Of a stretch of 64,000 bases of DNA, positions 41,018-50,433 are shown in pieces. The notes under the pieces are model-generated. The model was not told the origin of the DNA. It saw nothing but the letters and a program-made list of their open reading frames with translations, and searched no databases. Made by a program: the position numbers and the translations under genes. Positions within the stretch are counted from its first letter, which is position 1. Each line of letters opens with the position of its first letter. Source of the stretch: Actinomadura alba (GTDB lineage: Bacteria; Actinomycetota; Actinomycetes; Streptosporangiales; Streptosporangiaceae); NCBI RefSeq assembly GCF_014323705.1, contig NZ_JABVEC010000019.1, positions 105,767-169,766 of the forward strand. The letters run 5' to 3'.

Positions 41018-42183
41018 CAGTGCCCGCCTCCCGGCCGAGGCGACCTGTCCGGGGACGGCGATGTCCCGGCCGGCGGTGTCGTGCCCCCGCCGACCGGTGG
41101 CAGCGGCAGCGCGGGCCGCCGCCCCCTCGCCCCGGCGGACCCGAGGTCCGGGACCAGCGGCGGGATGACGACCGTGCCCGGAGGCGCCGTGATGGACAGA
41201 TAGACGTTGAGGTAGTCGCCCTTGACGGCGTCCAGCACCGCGTCGGTGAACGGGTAGGTGAGCAGGACCTGGAGCGACTGCGGCAGCGTCCGCCCGGCGT
41301 CGGCCAGCCGCCGCAGGATCGGCGCCAGCGCCTTGAGGTCGGCGACCATGTCCTCCTTGCTCTTGTCGATCGTGTCGACCGCCACGTCGGACAGGCTGTT
41401 CAGCGACCGGAGCATCGTGACGAGGGCGCCCCGCTGCTGTTCGAGCACCGCCAATCCGGGGCTGAGATCGTCGAGCGCCGTGTCGATCTGCCGTTCATGG
41501 GCGTTGAGGGTGGCCGAGAGCCGGTTGAGTCCGTCGAGCGCGTCGGTGATGTCCTTCTTGTGGGTGTCCAGGTTCGACACCAGCGTGTCGACCCGCGACA
41601 GCATCGAGCGGACCTGCGGCTCGTTGCCGGTCAGCGCGTTGTTGAGCTCGACGGTGATGGTCCGCATCTGGCCGATGCCGCCACCGTTCAACAACAGCGA
41701 CAGCGCCCCGAGGACCTCCTCGACCTCGGGGTTGCGGTTCGTACGTGACATCGGGATCACCGCGCCCTCGGTCAGCCGGCCCGCGGACGAGCCCGTGGCC
41801 GGTGCCGCGAGCTGGACGTACTTCTCACCGAGCAGGCTGGACTGCTCCAGCTGCGCGACCGCGTTGGCGGGCAGCCGCACGTCGCCGTTGACCAGCATCG
41901 TGACGTTGGCGGACCACCCCTGCCGCGGCAGCGAGATCCGGGTGACCCGGCCGACCGCCACGTCGTTGACCTTGACCGCCGCCTGCGGCACGAGGTTCAG
42001 CACGTTGGCGAACTGCGCCGTCACCCGGTAGGGGTGGTCGCCCACGTCGGCGCCGCCCGGCAACGGCAGGTCCTGGATGCCGGTGAACCCGCCGGAGCCG
42101 CAGCCGGCGGTCACCACCGCGGCGCCCAGCGCGACGGCCGGCACGGTGATCCTCGTCAGCGGACCGCGCGTCATCGCCATCAC
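41017..42183 (-). CDS. mceE: MCE family lipoprotein MceE
   Basis: 388 aa. A signal sequence with lipobox VTAGC (Cys about residue 27) makes it a lipoprotein, as usual for the E position (LprK-like). The MCE domain (about 45-130) includes YRVTAQFANVLNLVPQAAVKVNDVAVGRVTRI and LLGEKYVQL. The helical domain contains RTITVELNNALTGNEPQVRSMLSRVD. Its Pro/Gly-rich C-terminus is about 60 residues. The gene overlaps mceD by 4 bp and mceF by 1 bp. Confidence 0.9.
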   Translation of the reverse strand: MMAMTRGPLTRITVPAVALGAAVVTAGCGSGGFTGIQDLPLPGGADVGDHPYRVTAQFANVLNLVPQAAVKVNDVAVGRVTRISLPRQGWSANVTMLVNGDVRLPANAVAQLEQSSLLGEKYVQLAAPATGSSAGRLTEGAVIPMSRTNRNPEVEEVLGALSLLLNGGGIGQMRTITVELNNALTGNEPQVRSMLSRVDTLVSNLDTHKKDITDALDGLNRLSATLNAHERQIDTALDDLSPGLAVLEQQRGALVTMLRSLNSLSDVAVDTIDKSKEDMVADLKALAPILRRLADAGRTLPQSLQVLLTYPFTDAVLDAVKGDYLNVYLSITAPPGTVVIPPLVPDLGSAGARGRRPALPLPPVGGGTTPPAGTSPSPDRSPRPGGGH

Positions 42184-43259
42184 CGGTCCCCCGCCCGGTC
42201 GCCCCGGGGCGACCCGTGTACGGAACCCACCGGCGGCAACGGCAGCGGTGGCCGGGATCCGAGCTCGGACGGCGAGATCGGCTCCTCCGGCCCCATGCTC
42301 AGCTCGTTGAGGTCACCGCGCCCGTCCAGGGTCTGGTTGACCGGGTCGTAGGCGTTCAGCACGTTCCCGGCGGCGAGCGGCGCGACGTCGAGCGCCTCGG
42401 CCAGCGACGCCCGCCGGTCGACCAGAACCTGGGTGATCGACGCGAGCTTGTCCACGTTGGCCTTGATCAGGCTCCGGTTGCCCTGGATGAACCGCTGTAC
42501 CTCGGCGAGGGCCGAGGACAGTTCCCTCAGCGCCGCGCCGAGGTCGCGCCGGTCGTCGGCGAGGAATCCGGTGACCTGGGCGAGCTGCCGCTCGGCCTGC
42601 CGTACCCGGCCGTCGTTGTTCTTCAGCATGGTCGTGAACTTCTGCAGGTTCCGGACCGTGGCGAACAGGTCGTCGCTCGAACCCGACAGCGTCCGGGTCG
42701 CCGAGCCGAACTGACGGATCATGTCGCCCAGTGCCCTGCCGTTGCCGTCCAGGTTGGCCGCGCCGGTCTTGAGCACCTCCGACAGCGCGCCGCCGGAGTT
42801 GACGCCGCCCGGGCCGAGCGCGGTGGCCAGCCTGCTGATGCTGGCGTAGAGCTGGTCGAGCTCCACCGGGGTGGCGGTGCGGCCGACCGGGATCACCGCG
42901 CCGTCGGCTATCCGCGGGCCGCCGGTATAGGGCGGAGCGAGCTGGATGTAGCGGTCGGCGACGACGCTCGGCGCCACCACGACGGCGCCCGCGGTGGCGG
43001 GCACGGCGACCCCGCGGTCCAGGGCCATGGTGACCTTGACCTGCCGGCCCTCCGGCCGTACGGAGTCGATCCTGCCGACCTTGACGCCGAGGACCCGCAG
43101 GTCCGAACCGGCGTACACGCCGACGGCCACCTCGAAGTACGCGGTGATCCGCTTGCTGCCGGCGTCGCGGAGCGTCCGCCACAGCAACGTGGTCGCGAGG
43201 ACGAGGGCGACCGTGACGGCGATCGCGACGAGCCGTCTGCCGGGCCTGGCCGTGGGCAT
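42180..43259 (-). CDS. mceD: MCE family protein MceD
   Basis: 359 aa. A membrane helix (about 8-27), the MCE domain (about 35-115: ITAYFEVAVGVYAGSDLRVLGVKVGRIDSV, VVADRYIQLAPPYTGG) and the helical needle region with LYASISRLATALGPGGVNSGGALSEVLKTGAANLDGNG. The C-terminal tail is Pro-rich. The start at 43259 is supported by GGAGG about 6 nt upstream. It overlaps mceC by one base, showing coupling. The frame is open upstream inside mceC but not used. Confidence 0.9.
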   Translation of the reverse strand: MPTARPGRRLVAIAVTVALVLATTLLWRTLRDAGSKRITAYFEVAVGVYAGSDLRVLGVKVGRIDSVRPEGRQVKVTMALDRGVAVPATAGAVVVAPSVVADRYIQLAPPYTGGPRIADGAVIPVGRTATPVELDQLYASISRLATALGPGGVNSGGALSEVLKTGAANLDGNGRALGDMIRQFGSATRTLSGSSDDLFATVRNLQKFTTMLKNNDGRVRQAERQLAQVTGFLADDRRDLGAALRELSSALAEVQRFIQGNRSLIKANVDKLASITQVLVDRRASLAEALDVAPLAAGNVLNAYDPVNQTLDGRGDLNELSMGPEEPISPSELGSRPPLPLPPVGSVHGSPRGDRAGDR

Positions 43260-44269
43260 CAGCCGCCTCCGGGCTTCGGCGGCACGCATCCGGGGTCCGG
43301 AGCGGTGCCGGGTGGAAGGTAGGACGGCGGCACGAGACCGCAGAGGTAGGTGTCGAACCACCGGCCGTTGCCGAGCGTGTTGCCGACGAGCCGGTAGTAC
43401 GGCCCGGCCAGCGCGAGGGCCCGGTCAAGGTTCTTCTGGTTGCGATGCAGCACCGTGGTGACCTGGTTGAGCGCGCGCAGGGTGGGCCCGAGCTGCGCGT
43501 TGTTGTCCGCCACCAGGCCCGAGAGCTCGCTGGCGAGCGCCCGCGTCCCGGTGAGGAGCGAACCGATCGCGTTCCGGCGCCGCCGCAGTTCCGCCAGCAG
43601 CAGGTTGCCGTCTCTCAGCAACGCCTCGAACCGGCCGCTCTGCCCGGACAGGCTCGCGGTGACCTGCTCGGTGTTGGCCAGCAGCCGGGCGAGCTCGGCG
43701 TCGCGCGAGGAGATGGTCCTCGACAACGCGGACAGGCCGTCGAGGGCCTTGCGGACGTCCGGCGGGGTGTCGCGGAACGTGCTCGAGATCGTCTGGAGGC
43801 TCCGTGCGAGCTGCTCGGTGTCGAGCTCCCCGACGGTGCGCGCCAGCCCGTTGAACGCGGCGGTGACGTCGTAGGGCGACGTCGTGCGGCCGACCGGGAT
43901 GCGGCGTGCGGGGTTCTGCCGGGCGCCGCCGAGCGGATCGACGGCGAGGTACTTCTCACCGAGCAACGTCTTGATCGCGATCGCGGCGGTGCTCGCGTCG
44001 CCGATCCAGGTGTCCTTCACCCGGAAGGACACCTTGACGTGGGCACCGTCCAGCGCGACCTCGGTGACCTTGCCGACCTTGACCCCGGCGACCCGTACCT
44101 CGTTGCCGGAGTCCAGCCCGGCCGCCTCGGTGAAGTCGGCGGTGTAGGTCGTGCCGCCGCCGATGACGGGCAGGTCGTCGGAGAAGTACGCGAGCAGCGC
44201 GATGACTGTGAGCAGGGCGATGCCGGCGAGGCCGACCGCGACGGGGTCGCGTTCCCTGATCGGCGTCAT
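43259..44269 (-). CDS. mceC: MCE family protein MceC
   Basis: 336 aa. A membrane helix (about 11-28), the MCE domain (about 38-115: TYTADFTEAAGLDSGNEVRVAGVKVGKVTEV, LLGEKYLAVDP) and the helical domain rich in heptad-like Leu (RTVGELDTEQLARSLQTISSTFRDTPPDVRKALDGL). It ends in TYLCGLVPPSYLPPG and a short Pro-rich tail with two cysteines. ATG at 44269 overlaps the mceB stop by 4 bp. Confidence 0.9.
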   Translation of the reverse strand: MTPIRERDPVAVGLAGIALLTVIALLAYFSDDLPVIGGGTTYTADFTEAAGLDSGNEVRVAGVKVGKVTEVALDGAHVKVSFRVKDTWIGDASTAAIAIKTLLGEKYLAVDPLGGARQNPARRIPVGRTTSPYDVTAAFNGLARTVGELDTEQLARSLQTISSTFRDTPPDVRKALDGLSALSRTISSRDAELARLLANTEQVTASLSGQSGRFEALLRDGNLLLAELRRRRNAIGSLLTGTRALASELSGLVADNNAQLGPTLRALNQVTTVLHRNQKNLDRALALAGPYYRLVGNTLGNGRWFDTYLCGLVPPSYLPPGTAPDPGCVPPKPGGG

Positions 44270-45297
44270 CGCTCGCACCTCGACTCTGTGACGGGAATGC
44301 CCGTGGGCGGTGAGCTTCCGTCGGACGTTCCGACCCCGGTGACCTTCGCCTCGCACAGATAGAAGTTGAGCCATGACCCGTACGAGGCCAGGCGCGTGAT
44401 GGTCTGCATCTTGGTCGGCAGCCTCCGCAGGAACGTGTCGACCGTCGGGGAGTCGTTCGCCAGGTTGCGCGAGAGCCGGCCGAGCTCGGCGATGTCCTGC
44501 TTCAGCGGCGCCCGGCCGGCCTGCAGCAGGCCGGCGGTGCTGTTCGTCAGGTCGGACATCGCGCTGATCGCCTCGCCGATGGGCCTGCGATCGGCGGCGA
44601 GCCCGGAGACCAGCCGCTGGAGCGTGGTGATCAGGGTCGCGAGCCGGTCGTCGCGGGAGTTGACGGTGTCGAGCACCGAGTTCAGGTTCCGGACGACCTG
44701 GCCGATCACCTGGTCCTTGGTCGCCAGCGTGCTCGTCAGCGACCCCACGCTGGTGATCAGGCTGTCGACCGTGGTGCCCTCGCCCTGCAGCACCTGGATG
44801 ATCCCGCCGGCCAGCTGGTTGACGTCCTTGGGCGAGAGTGCCTCGAACAGCGGCTGGAACCCGTTGAACAGCTGGGTCAGGTTCAGCGCGGGCGTGGTGC
44901 GCTCGAGCGGGATCGTGGCACCGGGCCGCAGGTCCTCGTCCACCGGTCCGACGCCCTGGGCGAGCTCGATGTAGCGCTGCCCGACCAGGTTGAGATATTT
45001 GATCGTCGCGGTCGCGGACGCCGGCAGCCGGCGATCCGCCTGAACCGAGAACCGCACCAGGGCGACCCGGCGGTCCACGACACTGATCCTGTCGACCTGG
45101 CCGACGCGTACGCCCGCCACGCGCACGCCGTCGCCGCGGTTCAGCCCGGTCACGTCGGTGAACCGGGCGTAGTAGCCGACCGTCCGGCCCACTCCGGTGT
45201 TGGCGATGCTGATGGCGAGGACCGCGGTGGCCAGTACCGTCACGACCACGAAGATGATCGACTTGGTGAGCGGCCCGGCGAGGCTCTTGCGCTTCAT
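44266..45297 (-). CDS. mceB: MCE family protein MceB
   Basis: 343 aa. A membrane helix (about 12-30), the MCE domain (about 40-115: YYARFTDVTGLNRGDGVRVAGVRVGQVDRI, NLVGQRYIELAQG) and the helical domain with LFNGFQPLFEALSPKDVNQLAGGIIQVLQGEGTTVDSL, a block typical of MceB. The end, NFYLCEAKVTG, is also characteristic. The true start is the ATG at 45297 overlapping the mceA stop; the much longer open frame upstream is antisense-free read-through within mceA. Confidence 0.9.
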   Translation of the reverse strand: MKRKSLAGPLTKSIIFVVVTVLATAVLAISIANTGVGRTVGYYARFTDVTGLNRGDGVRVAGVRVGQVDRISVVDRRVALVRFSVQADRRLPASATATIKYLNLVGQRYIELAQGVGPVDEDLRPGATIPLERTTPALNLTQLFNGFQPLFEALSPKDVNQLAGGIIQVLQGEGTTVDSLITSVGSLTSTLATKDQVIGQVVRNLNSVLDTVNSRDDRLATLITTLQRLVSGLAADRRPIGEAISAMSDLTNSTAGLLQAGRAPLKQDIAELGRLSRNLANDSPTVDTFLRRLPTKMQTITRLASYGSWLNFYLCEAKVTGVGTSDGSSPPTGIPVTESRCER

Positions 45298-46601
45298 CGC
45301 AGCCTCACCCCCGCGCCGCGGTAGATCGGGCCGACCAGCACGCTGCTCCAGTCCGGCAGGGACAGCGGCGGCGTCGCGAGCGCCGGGGCGACCAACTCGT
45401 TGACGAGCCGGTTCTCCTCCGGCGAGTTCGGCAGGCCGAGCCCGCGGCCGCGGTCGGTGGTCGGCGCGGCCCCGCCACCGCTCCCGGCCACGGGCACGGC
45501 TCCGGGCATGGCGGCCCCGGACGCGGAGCCGCCACCGGTTCCGCCGTACGGGACGGAGGGGCAGCTCGGGCCGCTGTCGGCCTGGTAGACCGGCCGGTCC
45601 CGGCCCGGGATGTACCTGCCCCGCGACGGCACGACCTCGACGGTGACGTGCAGTCCCGGTTCGCGGGTGCCCTTGCCGAGCGCCTTGTCCATCGCGGGCA
45701 CGAAGTCGGTCAGCGTCTGCAGGGTGCAGGGGAACGAGGGTGCGTACTTCGCCAGCAGCCGGAGGGTCGGCCGACTGTCGGCGGACAGCCGGATGAGGTT
45801 GCCGCGGTTCTCCCGCAGGAACGTGTCGAGGTCCTGGGCCGTGCCGCCCACGGTGCCGTACAGCGCGCTCAGCTCGGCCCGCTGTTCCACGACGGTCCTG
45901 CTGGTGACGGTGAAGTCGTTCATCGCCTGCAGGATGTCCGGCGCGGCCTCGGCGTAGGCGTGGGTGACCCGTACCAGCTCCTTGATGTCGCGGTTCAGCG
46001 CCGGCAGCTGCGGGTTCATCCGCCGCAGGTAGGAGTCGATCTCGACCAGCGTCTGGCCGAGCCGGGTGCCCCGGCCCTGCAACGCCTGGGCCACGGCGGT
46101 GAGCGTGGCGGACAGCTTCTGCGGCTGTACGGCGGTGAGCAGCGGCAGGACGTTGCGCAGCACCTGCTCCAGCTCGATGGCGTTCTGGGAGCGGTCCTGC
46201 TCGATGACGCTGCCGTCGGACAGCCGCCCCGGCACCGGCCGCGCCGGCGGGATGAGTGCCACGAACCGCTGCCCGAACAGCGTGGTCGGCAGCATCTGAG
46301 CGGACACGTTGGCCGGGATCCTGCGCACCATGCCGGGCTGGATCGCCAGTCTCAGCCGCGCGCCACCGCCGTCGGCCGAGATCCGCCGCACCTCTCCGAC
46401 CACCACGCCGCGCATCTTCACCTCGGCGTGCGGGTGCATCTCGTTGCCGACGCTGCCGGTACGCAGGGTCACCATCGCCACCGGCGTGAACCGCTTGTCG
46501 TAGGCGGCGACGGAAAGCCACATCAGCAGGGCGAGCACCAGCAGGAAGGCCACCCCGCTCAGCCTGCGCAGGAGCTTGTGCCGCCCTAGGTCCGGATTCA
46601 T
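45294..46601 (-). CDS. mceA: MCE family protein MceA
   Basis: 435 aa, first of the six MCE subunits. A membrane helix (about 15-33), the MCE domain (about 38-120: FTPVAMVTLRTGSVGNEMHPHAEVKMRGVVVGEVRRI, TTLFGQRFVALIPP), the helical domain with LQGRGTRLGQTLVEIDSYLRRMNPQLPALNRDIKEL, and a Gly/Ala/Pro-rich tail. The YAPSFPCTLQTLTDF block is typical of MceA-type proteins. It starts 49 bp after the second permease gene. Confidence 0.9.
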   Translation of the reverse strand: MNPDLGRHKLLRRLSGVAFLLVLALLMWLSVAAYDKRFTPVAMVTLRTGSVGNEMHPHAEVKMRGVVVGEVRRISADGGGARLRLAIQPGMVRRIPANVSAQMLPTTLFGQRFVALIPPARPVPGRLSDGSVIEQDRSQNAIELEQVLRNVLPLLTAVQPQKLSATLTAVAQALQGRGTRLGQTLVEIDSYLRRMNPQLPALNRDIKELVRVTHAYAEAAPDILQAMNDFTVTSRTVVEQRAELSALYGTVGGTAQDLDTFLRENRGNLIRLSADSRPTLRLLAKYAPSFPCTLQTLTDFVPAMDKALGKGTREPGLHVTVEVVPSRGRYIPGRDRPVYQADSGPSCPSVPYGGTGGGSASGAAMPGAVPVAGSGGGAAPTTDRGRGLGLPNSPEENRLVNELVAPALATPPLSLPDWSSVLVGPIYRGAGVRLR

Positions 46602-46650
46602 GGCCTGGTCACCACTCCCCGCCCGTCCCCTCTCGCGCCGCCGGCCGCGT

Positions 46651-47493
46651 TCATCCGGTCACCTTCACCGTCGTCGTCGCACCCCAGATGGCCAGGCTGA
46701 GGAAGAAGTCCGTGACGCTGATCAGAACGATCGCGGTACGCACCGCGCGGCCGACGGCGACGCCGACGCCGGCCGGACCGCCCACGGCCCGGTAGCCGTA
46801 GTAGCAGTGCGCGAGGATCACCATCACACTGAAGATCAGCACCTTCCCGAACGACCACAGCACGTCGACCGGGGTGAGGAACAGGTTGAAGTAGTGGTCG
46901 TAGGTGCCCGTCGACTGCCCGTTGAACAGCACCGTGATCAGGCGCGAGGCCAGGTAGGAGCTGAGCAGGCCCATGGCGTACAGCGGGACGATGGCGACGA
47001 CACCGGCCACGATGCGGGTCGTGACCAGGTAGGGCAGGCTGGGCACGCCCATGCCCTCCAGCGCGTCGATCTCCTCGGAGATCCGCATGGCGCCCAGCTG
47101 CGCGGTGAACCCGGCGCCCACGGTCGCCGACAGCGCCAGGCCGGCGACCAGCGGGGCGATCTCTCGCGTGTTGAAGTACGCCGAGACGAATCCGGTCAGC
47201 GCCGAGGCTCCGATCTGGTTCAGCGCGGCGTACCCCTGCAGCCCGACCACCGTGCCGGTGAACAGCGTCATGGCGATCATGACGCCGACGGTGCCGCCGA
47301 TCACTCCGAGCCCGCCGCTGCCCCAGCCGACCTCGGCCAGCAGGCGCTGGATCTCCTTGAGATAGCGCCGGATCGCCCTCGGGGTCCACAGCACGGCGCG
47401 CAGGTAGAACAGCAGCTGGTCGCCGAGCCGGTCCAGCCAGGACAGCCGCCGGTCAAGGCTCGCGGCGGCGCGTTCGCGCGTGATCAGGCTCAT
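46651..47493 (-). CDS. yrbEB: MlaE/YrbE-type ABC permease B
   Basis: 280 aa, five or six membrane helices. The permease signature is GAGFTAQLGAMRISEEIDALEGMGVPSLPYLVTTRIVAGVVAIVPLYAMGL, containing the EEIDALEGMG coupling helix that contacts the ATPase. It belongs to the MlaE family (former DUF140). Forms a heterodimeric inner-membrane permease with YrbEA. The gene starts 4 bp after the yrbEA stop. Confidence 0.92.
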   Translation of the reverse strand: MSLITRERAAASLDRRLSWLDRLGDQLLFYLRAVLWTPRAIRRYLKEIQRLLAEVGWGSGGLGVIGGTVGVMIAMTLFTGTVVGLQGYAALNQIGASALTGFVSAYFNTREIAPLVAGLALSATVGAGFTAQLGAMRISEEIDALEGMGVPSLPYLVTTRIVAGVVAIVPLYAMGLLSSYLASRLITVLFNGQSTGTYDHYFNLFLTPVDVLWSFGKVLIFSVMVILAHCYYGYRAVGGPAGVGVAVGRAVRTAIVLISVTDFFLSLAIWGATTTVKVTG

Positions 47494-47497
47494 CGGC

Positions 47498-48286
47498 TCA
47501 CGATCCCTTCGCCGGGACGATCTGCAGGTAGATCGCCGTGAGGACGAGGTTCACGAAGAACAGCAGCAGGAATGTGATCACCACGGACTGGTTCACCGCG
47601 TCCCCGACGCCCTTCGGGCCCTTGCCCGGGTTCAGCCCGCGGTAGGCGGCGACCACCCCGGCGATGAAACCGAAGATGAGCGCCTTCAGCTCGCTGATGT
47701 AGAGGTCGGGTAGTTGCGCGAGCGCGGAGAAGCTGGCCAGATAGGCGCCCGGGGTGCCGCCCTGCATGATCACATTGAAGAAGTAGCCGCCGAGCACGCC
47801 GACGACCGAGACCAGACCGTTGAGCAGGACCGCGACCAGCATCGCGGCGAGCACCCTCGGCACGATCAGCCGCTGGACGGGCGAGACGCCCATCACCTCC
47901 ATCGCGTCCATCTCCTCCCGGATGGTGCGCGACCCGATGTCCGCGCAGATGGCCGAGCCGCCCGCCCCGGAGATCAGCAGCGCGACGATGAGCGGGCTGG
48001 CCTGCTGGATGACCGCCAGCACGCTCGCTCCGCCGGTGAACGACTGCGCGCCGAGCTGCTTGGTGAGCGAGCCGACCTGCAGGGCGATCACCGCGCCGAA
48101 CGGGATGGACACCAGAGCGGTCGGCAGGATCGTCACGCTGGCGATGAACCAGAACTGCTCGACGAACTCGCGTTTCTGGAAGGGACGCTTGAACGTCAGC
48201 CGGACGACGCTCGCGGCGAGCGCGAACAGCCGCCCGGTCTGGCGCAGCGCGCCGACGCCGGGGAACGTGCTCTCCCGAACGCTCAC
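47498..48286 (-). CDS. yrbEA: MlaE/YrbE-type ABC permease A
   Basis: 262 aa. The MlaE-family signature is GGSAICADIGSRTIREEMDAMEVMGVSPVQRLIVPRVLAAMLVAVLLNGLV, with the EEMDAMEVMG coupling helix. Hydrophobic helices cover the remainder, and FIAGVVAAYRGLNPGKGPKGVGDAVNQSVV precedes the last helix. The GTG start overlaps the mceG stop as GTGA. It is partner to YrbEB in the lipid importer. Confidence 0.92.
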   Translation of the reverse strand: MSVRESTFPGVGALRQTGRLFALAASVVRLTFKRPFQKREFVEQFWFIASVTILPTALVSIPFGAVIALQVGSLTKQLGAQSFTGGASVLAVIQQASPLIVALLISGAGGSAICADIGSRTIREEMDAMEVMGVSPVQRLIVPRVLAAMLVAVLLNGLVSVVGVLGGYFFNVIMQGGTPGAYLASFSALAQLPDLYISELKALIFGFIAGVVAAYRGLNPGKGPKGVGDAVNQSVVITFLLLFFVNLVLTAIYLQIVPAKGS

Positions 48287-49401
48287 GACCGGCCTCCCTC
48301 GCCGGACGACCGCCGGCGCGGCAGCGGCGGAAGTTCCGGGTCGGCCCCGGGGCCTTCGGGGGCGTAGGCTCCGAGGCCGACCGCTGTGGGGCCGGCTCCG
48401 GAGCCGGCGCGCACGGGCCCGGCCTCGGTGAAGCCGGCGAGGATGGCCTGCCGGGCGGGCGGCGGGAGCCCGGGCAGGATGCTCCGTACCCGTTCCCGGC
48501 GGCGCTGTACGGCCGCGCGGGGCGGCAGCCCCGGCGTGGGTTCGAGCTGCGGCGCGATCGACCGAACGGCCTCACCCTCGGCCTCGCCGCCGGTCCGCTC
48601 GAGCTCCTGGAGCTGCTCGAGCGCCATCGTCGCAGCGTCCTTCTCTTCGGACATGCCGATCGGGCCGGCCCGGCTGCCGCTCAGGAACTGCGCGACCACC
48701 GGTTCCTCGCTGGTGAGCAGGACCTCTCGTGGACCGAACGTGACCAGATTGCGGCGGAACAGCATGCCGATGTTGTCGGGCACGGTCGCGGCGATGTCGA
48801 TGTTGTGGGTGACGATCAGCATGGTGGCGTCGATCTGCGCGTTGAGATCGATGAGCAGTTGGGAGATATAGGCGGTGCGCACCGGGTCCAGGCCGGAGTC
48901 CGGCTCGTCGCACAGGATGATCTGCGGGTCGAGCACGAGGGCCCGGGCCAGGCCGGCGCGCTTGCGCATCCCGCCGGAGATCTCACCGGGCAGCTTGGTC
49001 TCCGCCCCGGCCAGGCCGACCATCTCCAGCTTCTCCAGCACGATGCGGCCGATCTCGGACTCTTTTTTCTTGGTGTGCTCGCGCAACGGGAAGGCGATGT
49101 TGTCGAACAGGCTCATCGAGCCGAACAGCGCGCCATCCTGGAACATCAGGCCGAACAGCTTGCGGGTCTCGTACAGCCGGCGCTCCGAGGCGTGCACCAT
49201 GTCGACGCCGTTGACCATCACCCGGCCGCGCTCGGGCTTGAGTAGTCCGATGAGCGACTTGAGGAAGACCGTCTTGCCGGTGCCCGAGGGACCGAGCATG
49301 ACGCTGACCTCGCCGGCCGGGAGGGTGAGCGACACGTCCTCCCACACCGTCTGCCGGCCGAACGACATGGACAGCCCCTCGACGGCCACTTCGATGCCCA
49401 T
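48283..49401 (-). CDS. mceG: ABC transporter ATP-binding protein MceG (Mkl/MlaF-like)
   Basis: 372 aa. Walker A GPSGTGKT at residues 37-44, Q-loop FQDGALF near 87, signature ISGGM at 141-145, Walker B IILCDEPDSGLD at 161-172, and the H-loop IVTHNID. The first 250 residues match MceG/Mkl. A 110-residue C-terminal extension is rich in Pro/Arg/Gly, a feature of actinobacterial MceG. Here the ATPase gene is inside the mce operon, unlike mycobacteria where it is elsewhere. A GTG at 49404 is an alternative start one codon earlier. Confidence 0.93.
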   Translation of the reverse strand: MGIEVAVEGLSMSFGRQTVWEDVSLTLPAGEVSVMLGPSGTGKTVFLKSLIGLLKPERGRVMVNGVDMVHASERRLYETRKLFGLMFQDGALFGSMSLFDNIAFPLREHTKKKESEIGRIVLEKLEMVGLAGAETKLPGEISGGMRKRAGLARALVLDPQIILCDEPDSGLDPVRTAYISQLLIDLNAQIDATMLIVTHNIDIAATVPDNIGMLFRRNLVTFGPREVLLTSEEPVVAQFLSGSRAGPIGMSEEKDAATMALEQLQELERTGGEAEGEAVRSIAPQLEPTPGLPPRAAVQRRRERVRSILPGLPPPARQAILAGFTEAGPVRAGSGAGPTAVGLGAYAPEGPGADPELPPLPRRRSSGEGGRS

Positions 49402-49438
49402 CACACCGCCTTCTTCCTACGTCTCCATCTCCGCCTGC

Positions 49439-50374
49439 TTAGGACGTCACCGCCGCGTGCCAGAGGGTCGACAGTTCCTTGCCCTGATTGGGGGCGACGC
49501 TGCTCGGGGTGTTGAAGCCGGCGAGTGAGGTCGTCGCGTTGTTCAGCACCAGGCTGTTGTTGCCTGACGGCGACGGCAGGCCCGTCTTGAGGTTGATCGC
49601 CGGGTTGAGCAGGCCGAGCGCGCCGCAGCCGGTGGCGCCGGGAGCGGCGAAGGTGCTGTCGCCCTGGGACGCGCCGCTGAGCGTGATCCGCTGCAGGACG
49701 CCGTTCGCCGGGTTGGGGGTGCCGTTCGCGTCGAACCGTTCGAAGCTGCTGGCCGGGGCCGTCAGGTTTGCCGGCTTCAGCACGATCGGAGTGGCGTCAG
49801 AGCCGATATAGCAGGTCGAGCCGAGCAGCGGGTTCCGCAGGTGGATCTTGACCGGCAGCGACAGGATCGGCTGTCCGGCGCCGAGCCCGGCGGCGACGCT
49901 GAAGCCTGACGGCGCACCGGCCGGCTCGACCGTCGCCGTGACGTTGTTCAGGCTGTTGTCGGTCGCCTGCCGGCAGATGGCGGAGACCAGCGGCACGTCG
50001 CTCGGGCACATCAGGCCGAGCAGGCCACCGGGGATCCGTGCCGGGTCGGCGACGATGCCGCCGCCGGACGGCGCGATCAGCGACTGCGCTCCTGGCTCGG
50101 AGAGCACCCCCAGCTGCAGGTCGCTGGCCCCTGTCGCCGCGCTGGTGTTGCCGAGCTTGATGGAGCCGCTCGGTGAGTGCGAGGCCAGGCAGAGCGCCAC
50201 CGACGTCGCACCGTCCGCGGCCAGCATGGCCGGGTCGTCGACCGGGCAGCGCGTGAACGGCGCCCAGTGACCGGCGAGCGTCGCCGCCGACGCCGAGCCG
50301 TTCGGAACGACCACGGCAAGCGTCGCGAGCACCCCGACCGCCGCCATACGCACTTTGTTCTTGGTGGAACTCAT
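49439..50374 (-). CDS. Secreted protein of unknown function at the head of the mce operon
   Basis: 311 aa. A clear signal peptide (VRMAAVGVLATLAVVVPNGSASA, cleavage after about residue 30) is followed by a mature protein rich in Gly/Ala/Ser/Thr/Asn, with six or more cysteines (FTRCPVDD, GLMCPSDV, AICRQA, STCYIG, GCGALGL). No named domain recognised. AAAGGAG upstream fixes the start. It lies 37 bp before mceG, and the 494-aa exported protein gene ends 59 bp upstream of it, so all are probably one transcript. A role in lipid delivery to the Mce channel is an inference from position only. Confidence 0.7.
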   Translation of the reverse strand: MSSTKNKVRMAAVGVLATLAVVVPNGSASAATLAGHWAPFTRCPVDDPAMLAADGATSVALCLASHSPSGSIKLGNTSAATGASDLQLGVLSEPGAQSLIAPSGGGIVADPARIPGGLLGLMCPSDVPLVSAICRQATDNSLNNVTATVEPAGAPSGFSVAAGLGAGQPILSLPVKIHLRNPLLGSTCYIGSDATPIVLKPANLTAPASSFERFDANGTPNPANGVLQRITLSGASQGDSTFAAPGATGCGALGLLNPAINLKTGLPSPSGNNSLVLNNATTSLAGFNTPSSVAPNQGKELSTLWHAAVTS

Positions 50375-50433
50375 TGCGTGTCACTCCTTTTCTGCCATCA
50401 GGTCTCTGCCGTCGAAGTCCTTGCCAACGAATG

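Noticed and set aside
44266..46521. 751-codon frame covering mceA and mceB
   Set aside because: Only its last 343 codons (from 45297) are MceB; the earlier part is an out-of-frame reading of mceA with Arg/Gly-biased composition.
46598..47389. Alternate frames over the permease genes
   Set aside because: The YrbE proteins in the other frames carry clear MlaE motifs and membrane helices; these do not.
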